A stretch of 25,731 bases of DNA. Source: a virus. Positions 4,679 through 11,651 of the stretch are shown here, piece after piece (position 1 is the stretch's first letter; every line of letters starts with the position of its first letter). Location: positions 1 through 25,731 of IMG/VR virus record IMGVR_UViG_3300021961_000569. One strand, given 5' to 3'. A model generated the notes under the pieces. It did no database searches. It saw only the letters and a program-made list of their open reading frames with translations, and was not told where the DNA came from. The translations under genes and the position numbers were made by a program.

Positions 4679-5355
4679 TGTTTGATCATGTTGATATTAG
4701 TCTCCCTTCTCTTGAAAGGGAGACTATTGATGGTGTAAGGTATTACAAAGTACCCGATGACGAAGAACTCCTCCGACTGGTCTCCATCACTTCGGTGACC
4801 AGTCATTTTAATAAGGAGATCTTTATCAACTGGCGAAAGAAAGTTGGTAATGAAGAGGCAGATCGTATTACGAAGGCTGCAACAAGTCGTGGTACGGACA
4901 TGCATACTTTGGTAGAACATCATCTGAAGAATGAAGACCTACCAAAGGTGCAACCTATCTCAGATTTTCTTTTTAAGATTGCTAAACAGAACCTAAATCG
5001 TATAAATAATATTTACACCCTTGAAGGGTCCCTATATAGTAAGCAACTAGGTATTGCTGGGACAGTTGACTGCATCGCTGAATATGACGGTGAGTTGGCT
5101 ATAATCGACTTTAAAACTTCTAAAAAACCCAAACCACGCGAGTGGATTGAACACTATTTTGTACAGTGCATGGCATATGGTTGTATGCTGTACGAACTGA
5201 CTGGTATTTCAGTCAAAAAACTTGTAATCATCATGGCTTGTGAAAATGGAGAATGCGTCGTCTATGAAGAACGAGACAAATCAAAGTACATCAAACTACT
5301 CAGCGAATACATTAGAAAGTTTGTTAGAGATAAACTGGAACTCTATGGAAAATAA
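4678..5355 (+). CDS. PD-(D/E)XK superfamily exonuclease
   Basis: A 225-residue protein with the ordered motifs of RecB/MGME1-like nucleases: R71-G-T-D-M-H76 in a helix, E116 in L-E-G-S, D131 in G-T-V-D, D144-F-K146 in I-I-D-F-K-T-S-K, and Q163 with Y167 in the following helix. D131, D144 and K146 would form the metal-dependent active site. It probably degrades or trims DNA during replication, recombination or host genome breakdown in the cytoplasm; the exact substrate cannot be read from sequence. It starts in a TAATG overlap with phoH and overlaps gp33 by 11 bases, so it belongs to the replication/recombination operon. Confidence 0.88.
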   Translation: MFDHVDISLPSLERETIDGVRYYKVPDDEELLRLVSITSVTSHFNKEIFINWRKKVGNEEADRITKAATSRGTDMHTLVEHHLKNEDLPKVQPISDFLFKIAKQNLNRINNIYTLEGSLYSKQLGIAGTVDCIAEYDGELAIIDFKTSKKPKPREWIEHYFVQCMAYGCMLYELTGISVKKLVIIMACENGECVVYEERDKSKYIKLLSEYIRKFVRDKLELYGK

Positions 5356-5605
5356 CAAAGAACTAGAACAAGCAATAGAAAGTAAGTTTCTGACTCCTTC
5401 TAAATTCGCCCTTGAAATTGAGAAAATTGTAATTGAAGAAAACTTCAACTACATTGATGCGATTTGTCACTATTGCGAAATCAATAATCTTGAGGTAGAA
5501 TCGGTAACGAAGCTCATTTCAAAACCATTGAAAGAGCGTCTTAAGTGGGACGCAACTCGTCTCAACTTCATGAAACGCACTTCAAGAGCAAAACTTCCTC
5601 TATGA
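5345..5605 (+). CDS. 33: Late-transcription co-activator gp33
   Basis: An 86-residue protein starting at ATG 5345, inside the end of the nuclease gene. The core, with F-N-Y-I-D-A-I near 38 and V-T-K-L-I-S-K-P-L-K-E-R-L near 56, matches cyanophage homologues of T4 gp33 as I remember them; T4 gp33 is somewhat longer (112 aa). gp33 bridges host RNA polymerase and the sliding clamp and permits transcription from TATAAATA-type late promoters together with gp55. Its position directly before gene 59 is as in T4. It overlaps gp59 in an ATGA arrangement. This gene supports reading the CTAAATA/GATAAATA motifs in the window as late promoters. Confidence 0.82.
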   Translation: MENNKELEQAIESKFLTPSKFALEIEKIVIEENFNYIDAICHYCEINNLEVESVTKLISKPLKERLKWDATRLNFMKRTSRAKLPL

Positions 5606-6198
5606 CCGTGACACCCTTTGAAACTTATCAACATTATCTGTCACTAAAAAATCATTTCACAAATCCCAAATACGACTTCTTTAAATACGGTGCGAAGACC
5701 CGTGCTAGTGTAACGTCCTTCAACAAACGAAAGGACAAGTACTGGTTCGAAAAGACTTCCCGCAAGTATTCTGATAAAGAAGTCGTAGATTTTTTAGTAT
5801 CCAATTTCACCGCCACCGACAACCCGCAAAACTTATGGATTGGAGAAATTATCAATTCTGGCGAAAGAAACTATTCCGAGTGGATGAGACGCCAACAGAG
5901 TTTGACGTACTTGTTCAAAGAGCAAAGCAGCGAATTGTTATCGGAGAACGAGTTAGAGAGTTTGTTCAACTGTACCAAAGGTCACCCGCTGATACTCAAA
6001 AGGTTTCTAAGCGGGAACGTATCGCTAGAAACATTAACAATCTTCGACAAAGTATTCCATTTTTCAAAAAACTTCGATAAGAAGTTGACTGATCCAGTGT
6101 GGGAATCCGTAAGTTTGAAATTGAAGAAGTATTCTCCCTTTCTAAATATTGATATGTTTCATTATAAAAAAATCTTAAGGGACATTGTAAATGAGTGA
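5602..6198 (+). CDS. 59: Helicase loader gp59
   Basis: A 198-residue protein starting at ATG 5602 (ATGA overlap with gene 33). The beginning, M-T-V-T-P-F-E-T-Y-Q, then F-T-N-P-K-Y-D-F-F-K-Y and the central L-W-I-G-E-I-I, match the T4 gp59 family; T4 gp59 is 217 aa. gp59 loads the replicative helicase gp41 onto gp32-covered single-stranded DNA at forks and recombination intermediates. Highly basic and helical, as expected for a fork-DNA binder. The neighbourhood 33-59-(DUF1825)-32 preserves the T4 order. Its 3' end overlaps the next gene by eight bases. Confidence 0.9.
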   Translation: MTVTPFETYQHYLSLKNHFTNPKYDFFKYGAKTRASVTSFNKRKDKYWFEKTSRKYSDKEVVDFLVSNFTATDNPQNLWIGEIINSGERNYSEWMRRQQSLTYLFKEQSSELLSENELESLFNCTKGHPLILKRFLSGNVSLETLTIFDKVFHFSKNFDKKLTDPVWESVSLKLKKYSPFLNIDMFHYKKILRDIVNE

Positions 6199-6523
6199 AT
6201 TTTTTAAATCTGATATTATTCAAGATGAACTTGAAGAAATCAATATTCTTCAAGAAGAAATCTACGGAAGTATTCTCACTTTCGGCACGATGTCCAATGA
6301 GACCAAAATGGAACATGTTGAGAAGTTACAGACCTTGCTAGAAAAGCAAAGGATCATGTATACTAGGTTATCTCTTTCAGACGACCCTCAAGCGGTTGAG
6401 ATGAAAGAGAACCTTCGCAAGTCGGTTGCCCTGATGGGATTCCCACCAGACACAGACATGCAAACTTTATTCGACAGTATGAATGAAACAATCGAATCCC
6501 TCAAGAACTATCTTGACGACTGA
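6191..6523 (+). CDS. DUF1825 family protein
   Basis: A 110-residue, mostly helical and acidic protein: F-F-K-S-D-I-I-Q-D-E-L-E-E-I at the start, K-M-E-H-V-E-K-L-Q-T-L-L-E-K-Q-R in the middle, and L-F-D-S-M-N-E-T-I-E near the end. This layout matches DUF1825, found in cyanobacteria and their phages, of unknown role. It sits between genes 59 and 32, so a replication-linked role is plausible. The last codons contain the -35 box of the gene 32 promoter (6513-6518). Confidence 0.8.
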   Translation: MSEFFKSDIIQDELEEINILQEEIYGSILTFGTMSNETKMEHVEKLQTLLEKQRIMYTRLSLSDDPQAVEMKENLRKSVALMGFPPDTDMQTLFDSMNETIESLKNYLDD

Positions 6524-6541
6524 GGGCATCCTTGCTATACT
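6513..6541 (+). promoter_or_regulatory. Sigma70-type promoter for gene 32
   Basis: TTGACG (6513-6518), exactly 17 bases, then TATACT (6536-6541); five of six bases match at each box. It overlaps the end of the DUF1825 gene and would start a transcript near 6548, giving gp32 its own strong, independently regulated message with a leader of about 40 bases. Confidence 0.72.
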
Positions 6542-6584
6542 ATCCGAGTAAATCCCCCGAATCCAAATTAATCCGAGGTAATCC
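6542..6584 (+). repeat. Decameric ATCC repeats in gene 32 leader
   Basis: ATCC recurs at 6542, 6552, 6561, 6571 and 6581, that is with spacings of 10, 9, 10 and 10 bases, in units resembling ATCCRARNTA. The units fill the space between the -10 box and ATG 6587 and include the ribosome binding site GAGG (6575-6578). In T4, gp32 represses its own translation by binding cooperatively to an unstructured leader; a regularly repeated, weakly structured leader here would suit the same mechanism. The repeats are seen directly; the role is inferred. Confidence 0.6.
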
Positions 6585-6586
6585 AA

Positions 6587-7516
6587 ATGTCTTTCGCAGA
6601 CCTTAAGAAGCAATCCAAGCTTGGCTCCCTGACCGCGAAACTGGTCAAGGAAGTCGAAAAGATGAATAACAATGGCGGTTCCAGTGGCGATGAGCGCCTG
6701 TGGAAACTTGAATGTGATAAGAGCGGCAACGGTTATGCCGTTATTCGTTTCCTCCCCGCCCCTAATGGTGAAGACCTTCCCTTCGTGAAACTCTACAGTC
6801 ACGCATTCCAAGGTCCTGGTGGTTGGTATATTGAGAACTCTCTGACTACTCTTGGTCAGAAGGATCCTGTGTCCGAGTACAACACGATGCTGTGGAACAA
6901 CGGCACCGACGCAGGTAAGGAAGCAGCACGCAAACAGAAGCGTAAACTGACCTACATTGCTAACATCTATGTGGTCAAGGACCCTGCTAACCCTTCTAAC
7001 GAAGGTAAGGTGTTCCTGTACAAGTTCGGTAAGAAGATCTTCGACAAACTCACTGCTGCTATGCAACCTGAGTTTGAAGACGAGGAAGCAATCGATCCGT
7101 TCGATTTCTGGCAGGGTGCTAACTTCAAACTGAAGGCAAAGAACGTTGCTGGTTATCGTAACTATGACTCCAGTGAGTTTGCTCGCCCTGACGCTCTCCT
7201 GGATGACGATGACGCCATGGAAGCAGTGTGGAAGAAAGAGTATTCTCTTGCTGAACTCGTTGCTGCCGATCAGTTCAAGACTTATGATGAACTGAAGACT
7301 CGTCTGGACTATGTTCTGGGTAACAAGGGCACTCCTCGCTTCCAAGATCCTGACGAAGGTGAAGAGGAAGAGTACACTCGTGGTTCTTCCCGCGAACTCA
7401 CTGAAGATCTTCGCGGAGAACTGAACTCTCTCCAACCCACCCGTACTGTGTCTTCTACTGACGAAGATGAAGACGACGATACCCTTTCCTACTTCGCACG
7501 TCTTGCTGAAGAGTGA
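6587..7516 (+). CDS. 32: Single-stranded DNA-binding protein gp32
   Basis: A 309-residue protein close to T4 gp32 in length (301). The basic N-terminus (K-K-Q-S-K-L-G-S-L) would mediate cooperative binding; the core has G-Y-A-V-I-R-F-L-P (49-57) and G-G-W-Y-I-E-N-S (78-85); the C-terminus is a very acidic tail ending in D-E-D-E-D-D-D-T, which in T4 recruits replication partners such as gp59. It coats single-stranded DNA at forks. The T4 zinc ligands (one His and three Cys) are not conserved: a His is present at 72, but the only Cys is C43, so this gp32 is probably zinc-free. All 13 Arg codons are CGC/CGT, a bias expected of a very highly expressed gene. Confidence 0.95.
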   Translation: MSFADLKKQSKLGSLTAKLVKEVEKMNNNGGSSGDERLWKLECDKSGNGYAVIRFLPAPNGEDLPFVKLYSHAFQGPGGWYIENSLTTLGQKDPVSEYNTMLWNNGTDAGKEAARKQKRKLTYIANIYVVKDPANPSNEGKVFLYKFGKKIFDKLTAAMQPEFEDEEAIDPFDFWQGANFKLKAKNVAGYRNYDSSEFARPDALLDDDDAMEAVWKKEYSLAELVAADQFKTYDELKTRLDYVLGNKGTPRFQDPDEGEEEEYTRGSSRELTEDLRGELNSLQPTRTVSSTDEDEDDDTLSYFARLAEE

Positions 7517-7529
7517 ACTACAACCAAAT

Positions 7530-7555
7530 CTGCCTAACACTTTTAGTGGTGGCAG
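7530..7555 (+). terminator. Hairpin downstream of gene 32
   Basis: CTGCC (7530-7534) pairs with GGCAG (7551-7555), enclosing CACT (7538-7541) paired with AGTG (7545-7548), with a small internal loop. It lies 14 bases after the gene 32 stop. No T-run follows, so it may protect the 3' end of the message or attenuate rather than fully terminate. Confidence 0.35.
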
Positions 7556-7577
7556 CATATATTAACTTACTGTTCAA

Positions 7578-8165
7578 GTGAAAACCGATTATTACATTGA
7601 TAGAGTAAGTAAGACCGAAGCCGCAGAGTTACTTCTGCGGTTTCATTATCTTAAGGACTTCTCAAAAGGTTTTAAATCAGGTTACAACTACGGACTCTAT
7701 AAGTCCAATGATTTCAGTCCGCTGAACATTGGCGGCATTCAGGGAGTCTGTATCTTTACGGGTCTCCCTGTTCCTGAAGTTGCACAAGGCGCATTTGGTT
7801 TAGAGAGGAATGAGCAAGAAGGACTATTTGAACTTTCACGACTTTGCATCCACCCTAACACACAACAAGATGAATACAACATTACATCGTGGTTTGTATC
7901 GAGATGCATCAGACAACTCCGAAAAGATACAAGGGTCAGAGCCATCATATCTTACGCTGATAGCGATTTTCATGGCGGCACAATTTATCGCGCTTGTAAC
8001 TTTAAATATTGTGGGCTTACAGATGCTAAAAAAGATTTCTACTATTCAGACGGCACCAAGCATTCACGCGGCAAAATAAAAGGTGCTGAGGGAGAATGGA
8101 AAGATCGCTCCCGCAAGCACCGATACGTTATGATGTTTGATAAAAAACTAGAGTTACTCTGGTGA
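7578..8165 (+). CDS. Mom-like DNA adenine modification protein
   Basis: A 195-residue protein starting at GTG 7578. It shows the pattern of phage Mu Mom and related GNAT-fold proteins: F22-H-Y near the start, E85-L-S-R-L, then S125-Y-A-D, and G134-T-I-Y-R-A-C-N-F. Mom converts adenine in DNA to a carbamoylmethyl form that blocks restriction enzymes; Mu Mom is somewhat longer (231 aa). Here it might protect phage DNA, but activity and target base are not shown by sequence. It follows the gene 32 hairpin and has no obvious own promoter. The 3' end overlaps gene 53 on the opposite strand by 12 bases. No Com-like regulator is adjacent. Confidence 0.75.
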   Translation: MKTDYYIDRVSKTEAAELLLRFHYLKDFSKGFKSGYNYGLYKSNDFSPLNIGGIQGVCIFTGLPVPEVAQGAFGLERNEQEGLFELSRLCIHPNTQQDEYNITSWFVSRCIRQLRKDTRVRAIISYADSDFHGGTIYRACNFKYCGLTDAKKDFYYSDGTKHSRGKIKGAEGEWKDRSRKHRYVMMFDKKLELLW

Positions 8166-8804
8166 AGTGTTTCTGGTGTTTTCAGTAGCAGCAATTCTCT
8201 TATTAACGTATTGAGAAGATTTTTCATACTTCATAATTCTTCTCATATCATTCAGATACTGCTGTAAGTATTCTGGTTTTAGAATATAAATTTGTCTCTT
8301 CTCTTCATTCAACCTTACTTCGTACTCATAGTTAGTGATACCACCAACAGGATTTAAGTTTGCAGTTGGTGTGCTTGGGTCTGGAATAGCAAAATTTGAA
8401 TCAACAATTTTACCTTTGGGAAGGATAAGTCTTCCAGAAGAATCTTTTACTTCAGTTGTTTCATAAAATCTAATAGCGTTCAGATCACTACCATATTTGT
8501 TGTAGGCATACTTATAAAGTTCGTAGTCTGAAAGGGGCCATTGGTCTCTTACATTTACAATACCAGCAGTCAGTAAGACAACCCAATCATAAGATACATC
8601 TCCATATATTCTATTAGCAACCGTTTCTGGTCTCTCACCCTGTTGGATTTGAAACTTATTGAATAGAGTAAAAACATTCTGTAAGTCATCACGAAGTTTT
8701 ACCCTTCTAAAAAGGTTCTTGACTCTTACATATTCTGTTGAAGAGTTTCTATCCTTTAGAGGTGACTGATATAATAAGTCTGGTAGTTCTCTGAAGTAAC
8801 TCAT
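8154..8804 (-). CDS. 53: Baseplate wedge protein gp53
   Basis: A 216-residue protein whose start (M-S-Y-F-R-E-L-P), N-I-Y-like G-E-R-P-E-T-V-A-N-R-I-Y-G-D and the following Y-D-W-V-V-L-L-T match the gp53 family. The Y-G-D-x-x-Y-D-W stretch resembles a LysM-like module found in gp53. In T4, gp53 holds wedges together around the hub during baseplate assembly; the length is similar (196 aa in T4). It follows gene 48 on the same strand after one base, so the two are co-expressed. It converges with the Mom-like gene, overlapping its end by 12 bases, with no terminator between. Confidence 0.88.
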   Translation of the reverse strand: MSYFRELPDLLYQSPLKDRNSSTEYVRVKNLFRRVKLRDDLQNVFTLFNKFQIQQGERPETVANRIYGDVSYDWVVLLTAGIVNVRDQWPLSDYELYKYAYNKYGSDLNAIRFYETTEVKDSSGRLILPKGKIVDSNFAIPDPSTPTANLNPVGGITNYEYEVRLNEEKRQIYILKPEYLQQYLNDMRRIMKYEKSSQYVNKRIAATENTRNTSPE

Positions 8805-8805
8805 T

Positions 8806-9966
8806 TTAGTAACCTACGCTCTCCTCATTTCCTTTGTAGATGGCGTCATAATCTTCACTGTAGATAGGATTGAGTTCCTTGAATGATAGAGTCATTACTA
8901 TGTGTGAAGGCATTCCATCATGGAATGTTGAATATGTATTAGAACCTGTGTAGTTCACCTGCATATCAACTAAAGCCATTGGTAAGAACTTATTCAAGAT
9001 TGGGTGTGGGTTATTTCCTTTCATATATCTTAGTTGGAATATGTCTGGAGCACTGATGAATACGCCACCAACAGAAGTATTTCCAGCAGCACCTTTTTTA
9101 GCACTCATAGAACGCTTCAGACAACGAATAATCCTAATGATTTCCTGAGCTTCTCTTTTGCTTCTAGCAAAAAATTCAAAGTTGAATGAGAAGTTTCTCA
9201 GACCAACACCATCAAAGAGTAGTTCTAAGTTTGGGTTGAATACTTGTCCAGTTGCTCTAGAGATGAGTTGGTTAGCACTAACGTTTCCACCTAGGGCAGA
9301 TACTGCTGTAGCAGAAAGAGCATTTATTACTGCATTTTTAAGTTGAGGGTCTTGTAGAACAGTATTACCCCTTGATGTAATTGCGTTTATAACACTATCC
9401 AGAGTTTTGGTTGGACTATCTACAAACTCTTTAGCAAATGTTATACCAAGAGCTTCAGCAGGATTTAGAGTTCCTTCACCCCAACTAATTTGAGTTGTAT
9501 CAGATATACTCTCTGGTATTGGTAGACTGATTGTATGTTTTATTTTTTTAGAATCTTTAGCAAAAGACCCTTCAACTGCTTTTGATTGCGTTGGTAATTC
9601 TAAATTTATGTTTCCAAGTTTTTCTGGATCTATAGATTTATATGGATTACCCTTTTCGTCTGTAGCATCTACAAATGCTCCTGATATATTTCCCAAAGCT
9701 GCATCAATATTTAAATTTGAAGGAACAAACTCCGCTATTTGAATCATCAAATAATCTGAGTTATTATCAATTCTTGTGTATGGATATCTAAGGAACTTTT
9801 CTTGCGTATACTCTGGTCTTGGTCCAGTTTGTCTTGTTCCAGTTGTATTAGTATCTCCAGGATAAGTGGGATTACTTCCCTGATCTTGAGGGACAGATGG
9901 GGGTGGAACTGGCCAAGGAGTTCCGTTAGAACTTACGGCTGGAATTACTGGTATGGATATCGCCAT
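8806..9966 (-). CDS. 48: Baseplate tail-tube cap gp48
   Basis: A 386-residue protein (T4 gp48: 364). The N-terminus is Pro/Gly/Thr-rich (to about residue 50). The C-terminal half carries F-N-P-N-L-E-L-L-F, then F-S-F-N-F-E-F-F-A-R-S and E-A-Q-E-I-I-R-I-I-R, a pattern shared by gp48 and gp54-type proteins with a tail-tube fold. gp48 sits on the hub and starts tube polymerisation. gp54 is the alternative name that cannot be excluded, but a separate tube-like protein at 10837 fits gp54 better. It is read between the small structural protein at 9978 and gene 53. Confidence 0.82.
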   Translation of the reverse strand: MAISIPVIPAVSSNGTPWPVPPPSVPQDQGSNPTYPGDTNTTGTRQTGPRPEYTQEKFLRYPYTRIDNNSDYLMIQIAEFVPSNLNIDAALGNISGAFVDATDEKGNPYKSIDPEKLGNINLELPTQSKAVEGSFAKDSKKIKHTISLPIPESISDTTQISWGEGTLNPAEALGITFAKEFVDSPTKTLDSVINAITSRGNTVLQDPQLKNAVINALSATAVSALGGNVSANQLISRATGQVFNPNLELLFDGVGLRNFSFNFEFFARSKREAQEIIRIIRCLKRSMSAKKGAAGNTSVGGVFISAPDIFQLRYMKGNNPHPILNKFLPMALVDMQVNYTGSNTYSTFHDGMPSHIVMTLSFKELNPIYSEDYDAIYKGNEESVGY

Positions 9967-9977
9967 TACAGGACTTT

Positions 9978-10358
9978 CTAGTTATTTAGACGGAAGTTAG
10001 CAAAAGGTATCATCTGTAAGTCTTTTACTTCTGGTGGATAGACTTCATACAACCCACCAGCAACTTCATTCCAAGTATATTGTCTGGTCTCACCCCAATG
10101 GAAGTTCAGACCACGAAAACCCCACTGGAATACATCAGTAACAGCAACAAAGGGGTTTTGATCATAGTTTAGTGATGCTGTCTTAGCATTATAAACAAAG
10201 ATATAAATCTTACCTGCTTCAGGTATCTTAGGTCCTTCATTCAGAACTGCTAAGAGTTCTACCATAATATCATCAGGATCTCTAATACCAATAATACTAT
10301 CACTTATCCCACGGACTCGGTTTACGTTTGTATCTGTATCTGTGGGTCTTTTTGCCAT
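9978..10358 (-). CDS. Conserved small virion protein
   Basis: A 126-residue protein with R-V-R-G-I-S-D-S-I-I-G-I-R-D-P-D-D near the start, then Y-I-F-V-Y-N-A-K-T and F-Q-W-G-F-R-G-L-N-F-H-W-G, ending F-A-N-F-R-L-N-N. Proteins of this pattern accompany gp4 and gp48 in T4-like cyanophages and are likely virion or assembly proteins; no T4 equivalent is known to me. Start and gp4 stop overlap by one base. Its last codons contain CTAAATA, which could serve gene 48. Confidence 0.7.
   Translation of the reverse strand: MAKRPTDTDTNVNRVRGISDSIIGIRDPDDIMVELLAVLNEGPKIPEAGKIYIFVYNAKTASLNYDQNPFVAVTDVFQWGFRGLNFHWGETRQYTWNEVAGGLYEVYPPEVKDLQMIPFANFRLNN
9982..9990 (-). promoter_or_regulatory. Possible late-promoter motif before gene 48
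   Basis: The reverse strand reads TCTAAATAA here, inside the last codons of the upstream gene. Gene 48 starts at 9966, so the leader would be only about 10 bases, shorter than at the other candidate sites and awkward for a ribosome binding site. It is kept as a weak candidate. Confidence 0.2.
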
Positions 10359-10795
10359 TACTTGATACCTAGTTCTTTCTCAGTAAAGACTTTAAACTCA
10401 TAACCTCTATCAAGACACCATTCTTTTGCTGCTTCCCACTTTGCCTGGTTTTTAGCATACTCATATGCCTCGCGCAAATAACCTTTGGTTTGTCTTTTTG
10501 GTTTTGCTGGAGGAGCAGTTTGTCGTAATGGTTTGATTTCAATGATGTATTTTTTAATTTTCCCAGACGACTCTTGTACTTTGATATAGAAGTCTGGAAA
10601 ATATCTATGTGGTTTATTGTCTATTGGAGACTTATACCACACATACATTTCTTCACTACCCCATTCTAAAATACGTTCAGTCAAGTCACAGTATCTCATG
10701 AACTTTCGTTCCCAAAGAGAACGATATATTATATTGCTTGGATCACCTTTATATTTCTTTGGATTCGATGGTTGATATTTACCCTTATAGGACAT
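10358..10795 (-). CDS. 4: Head completion protein gp4 (nuclease fold)
   Basis: A 145-residue protein (T4 gp4: 150). It starts M-S-Y-K-G-K-Y and includes N-I-I-Y-R-S-L-W-E-R-K-F-M and a PD-(D/E)XK-like active site: P67-D68 in Y-F-P-D-F-Y and E86-I-K88 in I-I-E-I-K-P, spaced as in restriction-type nucleases. In T4, gp4 (also called gp50) completes the filled head before tail joining; the nuclease-like site may trim packaged DNA ends. It is the first gene of the minus-strand group, with a CTAAATA motif on its own strand at 10829-10835, about 34 bases from its start. Confidence 0.88.
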   Translation of the reverse strand: MSYKGKYQPSNPKKYKGDPSNIIYRSLWERKFMRYCDLTERILEWGSEEMYVWYKSPIDNKPHRYFPDFYIKVQESSGKIKKYIIEIKPLRQTAPPAKPKRQTKGYLREAYEYAKNQAKWEAAKEWCLDRGYEFKVFTEKELGIK

Positions 10796-10802
10796 CTAAA
10801 TA
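10796..10802 (+). promoter_or_regulatory. Late promoter candidate, rightward
   Basis: CTAAATA on the + strand, 34 bases before GTG 10837. A start site about six bases downstream would give a leader of about 29 bases with a ribosome binding site AAGG (10825-10828). It overlaps the start of gene 4 on the other strand. Confidence 0.55.
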
Positions 10803-10828
10803 ACTAATAATGTAAGACTCGTATAAGG

Positions 10829-10835
10829 TATTTAG
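10829..10835 (-). promoter_or_regulatory. Late promoter candidate, leftward
   Basis: The - strand reads CTAAATA here, 33 bases before the gene 4 ATG (10795), mirroring the + motif at 10796-10802. A start near 10823 would give a leader of about 28 bases. The two motifs serve divergent late transcripts from the same 41-bp gap. Confidence 0.55.
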
Positions 10836-10836
10836 A

Positions 10837-11619
10837 GTGGCAGCACCTAGACCAAGAAGGATATCAGATTTCAAACCAGCACTAACAAACCTAGCGCAAA
10901 CTTCACATTATCAAGTTATCTTCAGTGGTCTTCCCCTACCACTAAGAAAACATTTGAACGTTAGAGGAGTTGGATACAGGTTTATCACAGAAACATCAGG
11001 ACTTCTTTGTTACTCCGCTTCCTTACCTGGAAGTTCCCTTGCTACTGCTAACGTCAAGGGAAACTTTATGGGAGTCGTTGAGAATATGGCTCACACAAGA
11101 CTATTCACAGAGATAGGTCTTGAGTTTTATGTTGATAATGAGTATAGAACTCTCAAGTTCTTAGAACATTGGATGGAGTTTATCGCCAATGGTTCTGCTC
11201 ATAGGAAAGCATCCGATGACTATTACTTCAGAATGGAGTATCCATCAGACTATAAATCAAACCAAACAAAGATTATCAAGTTTGATAGAGACTACAGTGA
11301 GAATATAGAATATACTTTCTGGGGACTATTCCCAAGAGACCTATCATCAACGACTGTTAAGTATGATAGTTCTGAAATATTGAAAGCATCTGTTCGTTTT
11401 AGTTACGACAGATATATCTGTGGTAGAAGTGATAGTTACTCTATTCATAGAGGAAATGAAGAGAACAAGGAAGAGGAGAAGAGTTCACCCACTGCAAGTG
11501 AATCTAGAAGAGTTAATCTTTCTGCTGGGGCAGCAGGTGCTGGTGGAGTTAGATCGGCAACATATGGTAGAGTTACTGAAGATATAGTAAATGATAGATT
11601 AGGTCCCCCTGGTCGTTGA
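10837..11619 (+). CDS. Tail-tube-fold baseplate protein (gp54-like)
   Basis: A 260-residue protein from GTG 10837 (the frame has no nearby ATG; AAGG at 10825-10828 supports this start). The segment E-T-S-G-L-L-C-Y-S-A-S-L-P-G-S at about 52-66, then F-Y-V-D-N-E-Y-R-T-L-K-F-L-E-H-W at 97-112, matches the gp19-type tube fold shared by tail tube and baseplate-tube proteins. In this place, between gp4/gp48 and gp26, it is most likely the T4 gp54-like initiator that starts the tube, rather than the major tube protein. The C-terminal 50 residues are low-complexity (E-E-N-K-E-E-E-K, then A-G-A-A-G-A-G-G). Arg codons are almost all AGA/AGG. Confidence 0.6.
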   Translation: MAAPRPRRISDFKPALTNLAQTSHYQVIFSGLPLPLRKHLNVRGVGYRFITETSGLLCYSASLPGSSLATANVKGNFMGVVENMAHTRLFTEIGLEFYVDNEYRTLKFLEHWMEFIANGSAHRKASDDYYFRMEYPSDYKSNQTKIIKFDRDYSENIEYTFWGLFPRDLSSTTVKYDSSEILKASVRFSYDRYICGRSDSYSIHRGNEENKEEEKSSPTASESRRVNLSAGAAGAGGVRSATYGRVTEDIVNDRLGPPGR

Positions 11620-11625
11620 TAAATA
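11618..11625 (+). promoter_or_regulatory. Late promoter candidate GATAAATA
   Basis: GATAAATA overlaps the stop codon of the upstream gene and lies 26 bases before ATG 11652, differing from T4's TATAAATA in one base. It could raise expression of gp26 and the hub genes that follow. Confidence 0.45.
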
Positions 11626-11651
11626 TTCCTAACTGAACTTTTTGGGTTGTT

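Noticed and set aside
5001-5008. Perfect TATAAATA inside the nuclease gene
   Set aside because: It lies more than 330 bases from the next start and in AT-rich coding sequence; similar octamers occur in other genes (for example 12428 and 23115), so motif alone is not enough.
6467-7558. 363-codon open frame on the minus strand over gene 32
   Set aside because: It is a shadow of gene 32, arising from its biased codon use; the plus-strand protein is clearly gp32, and the minus-strand protein has no recognisable motif.
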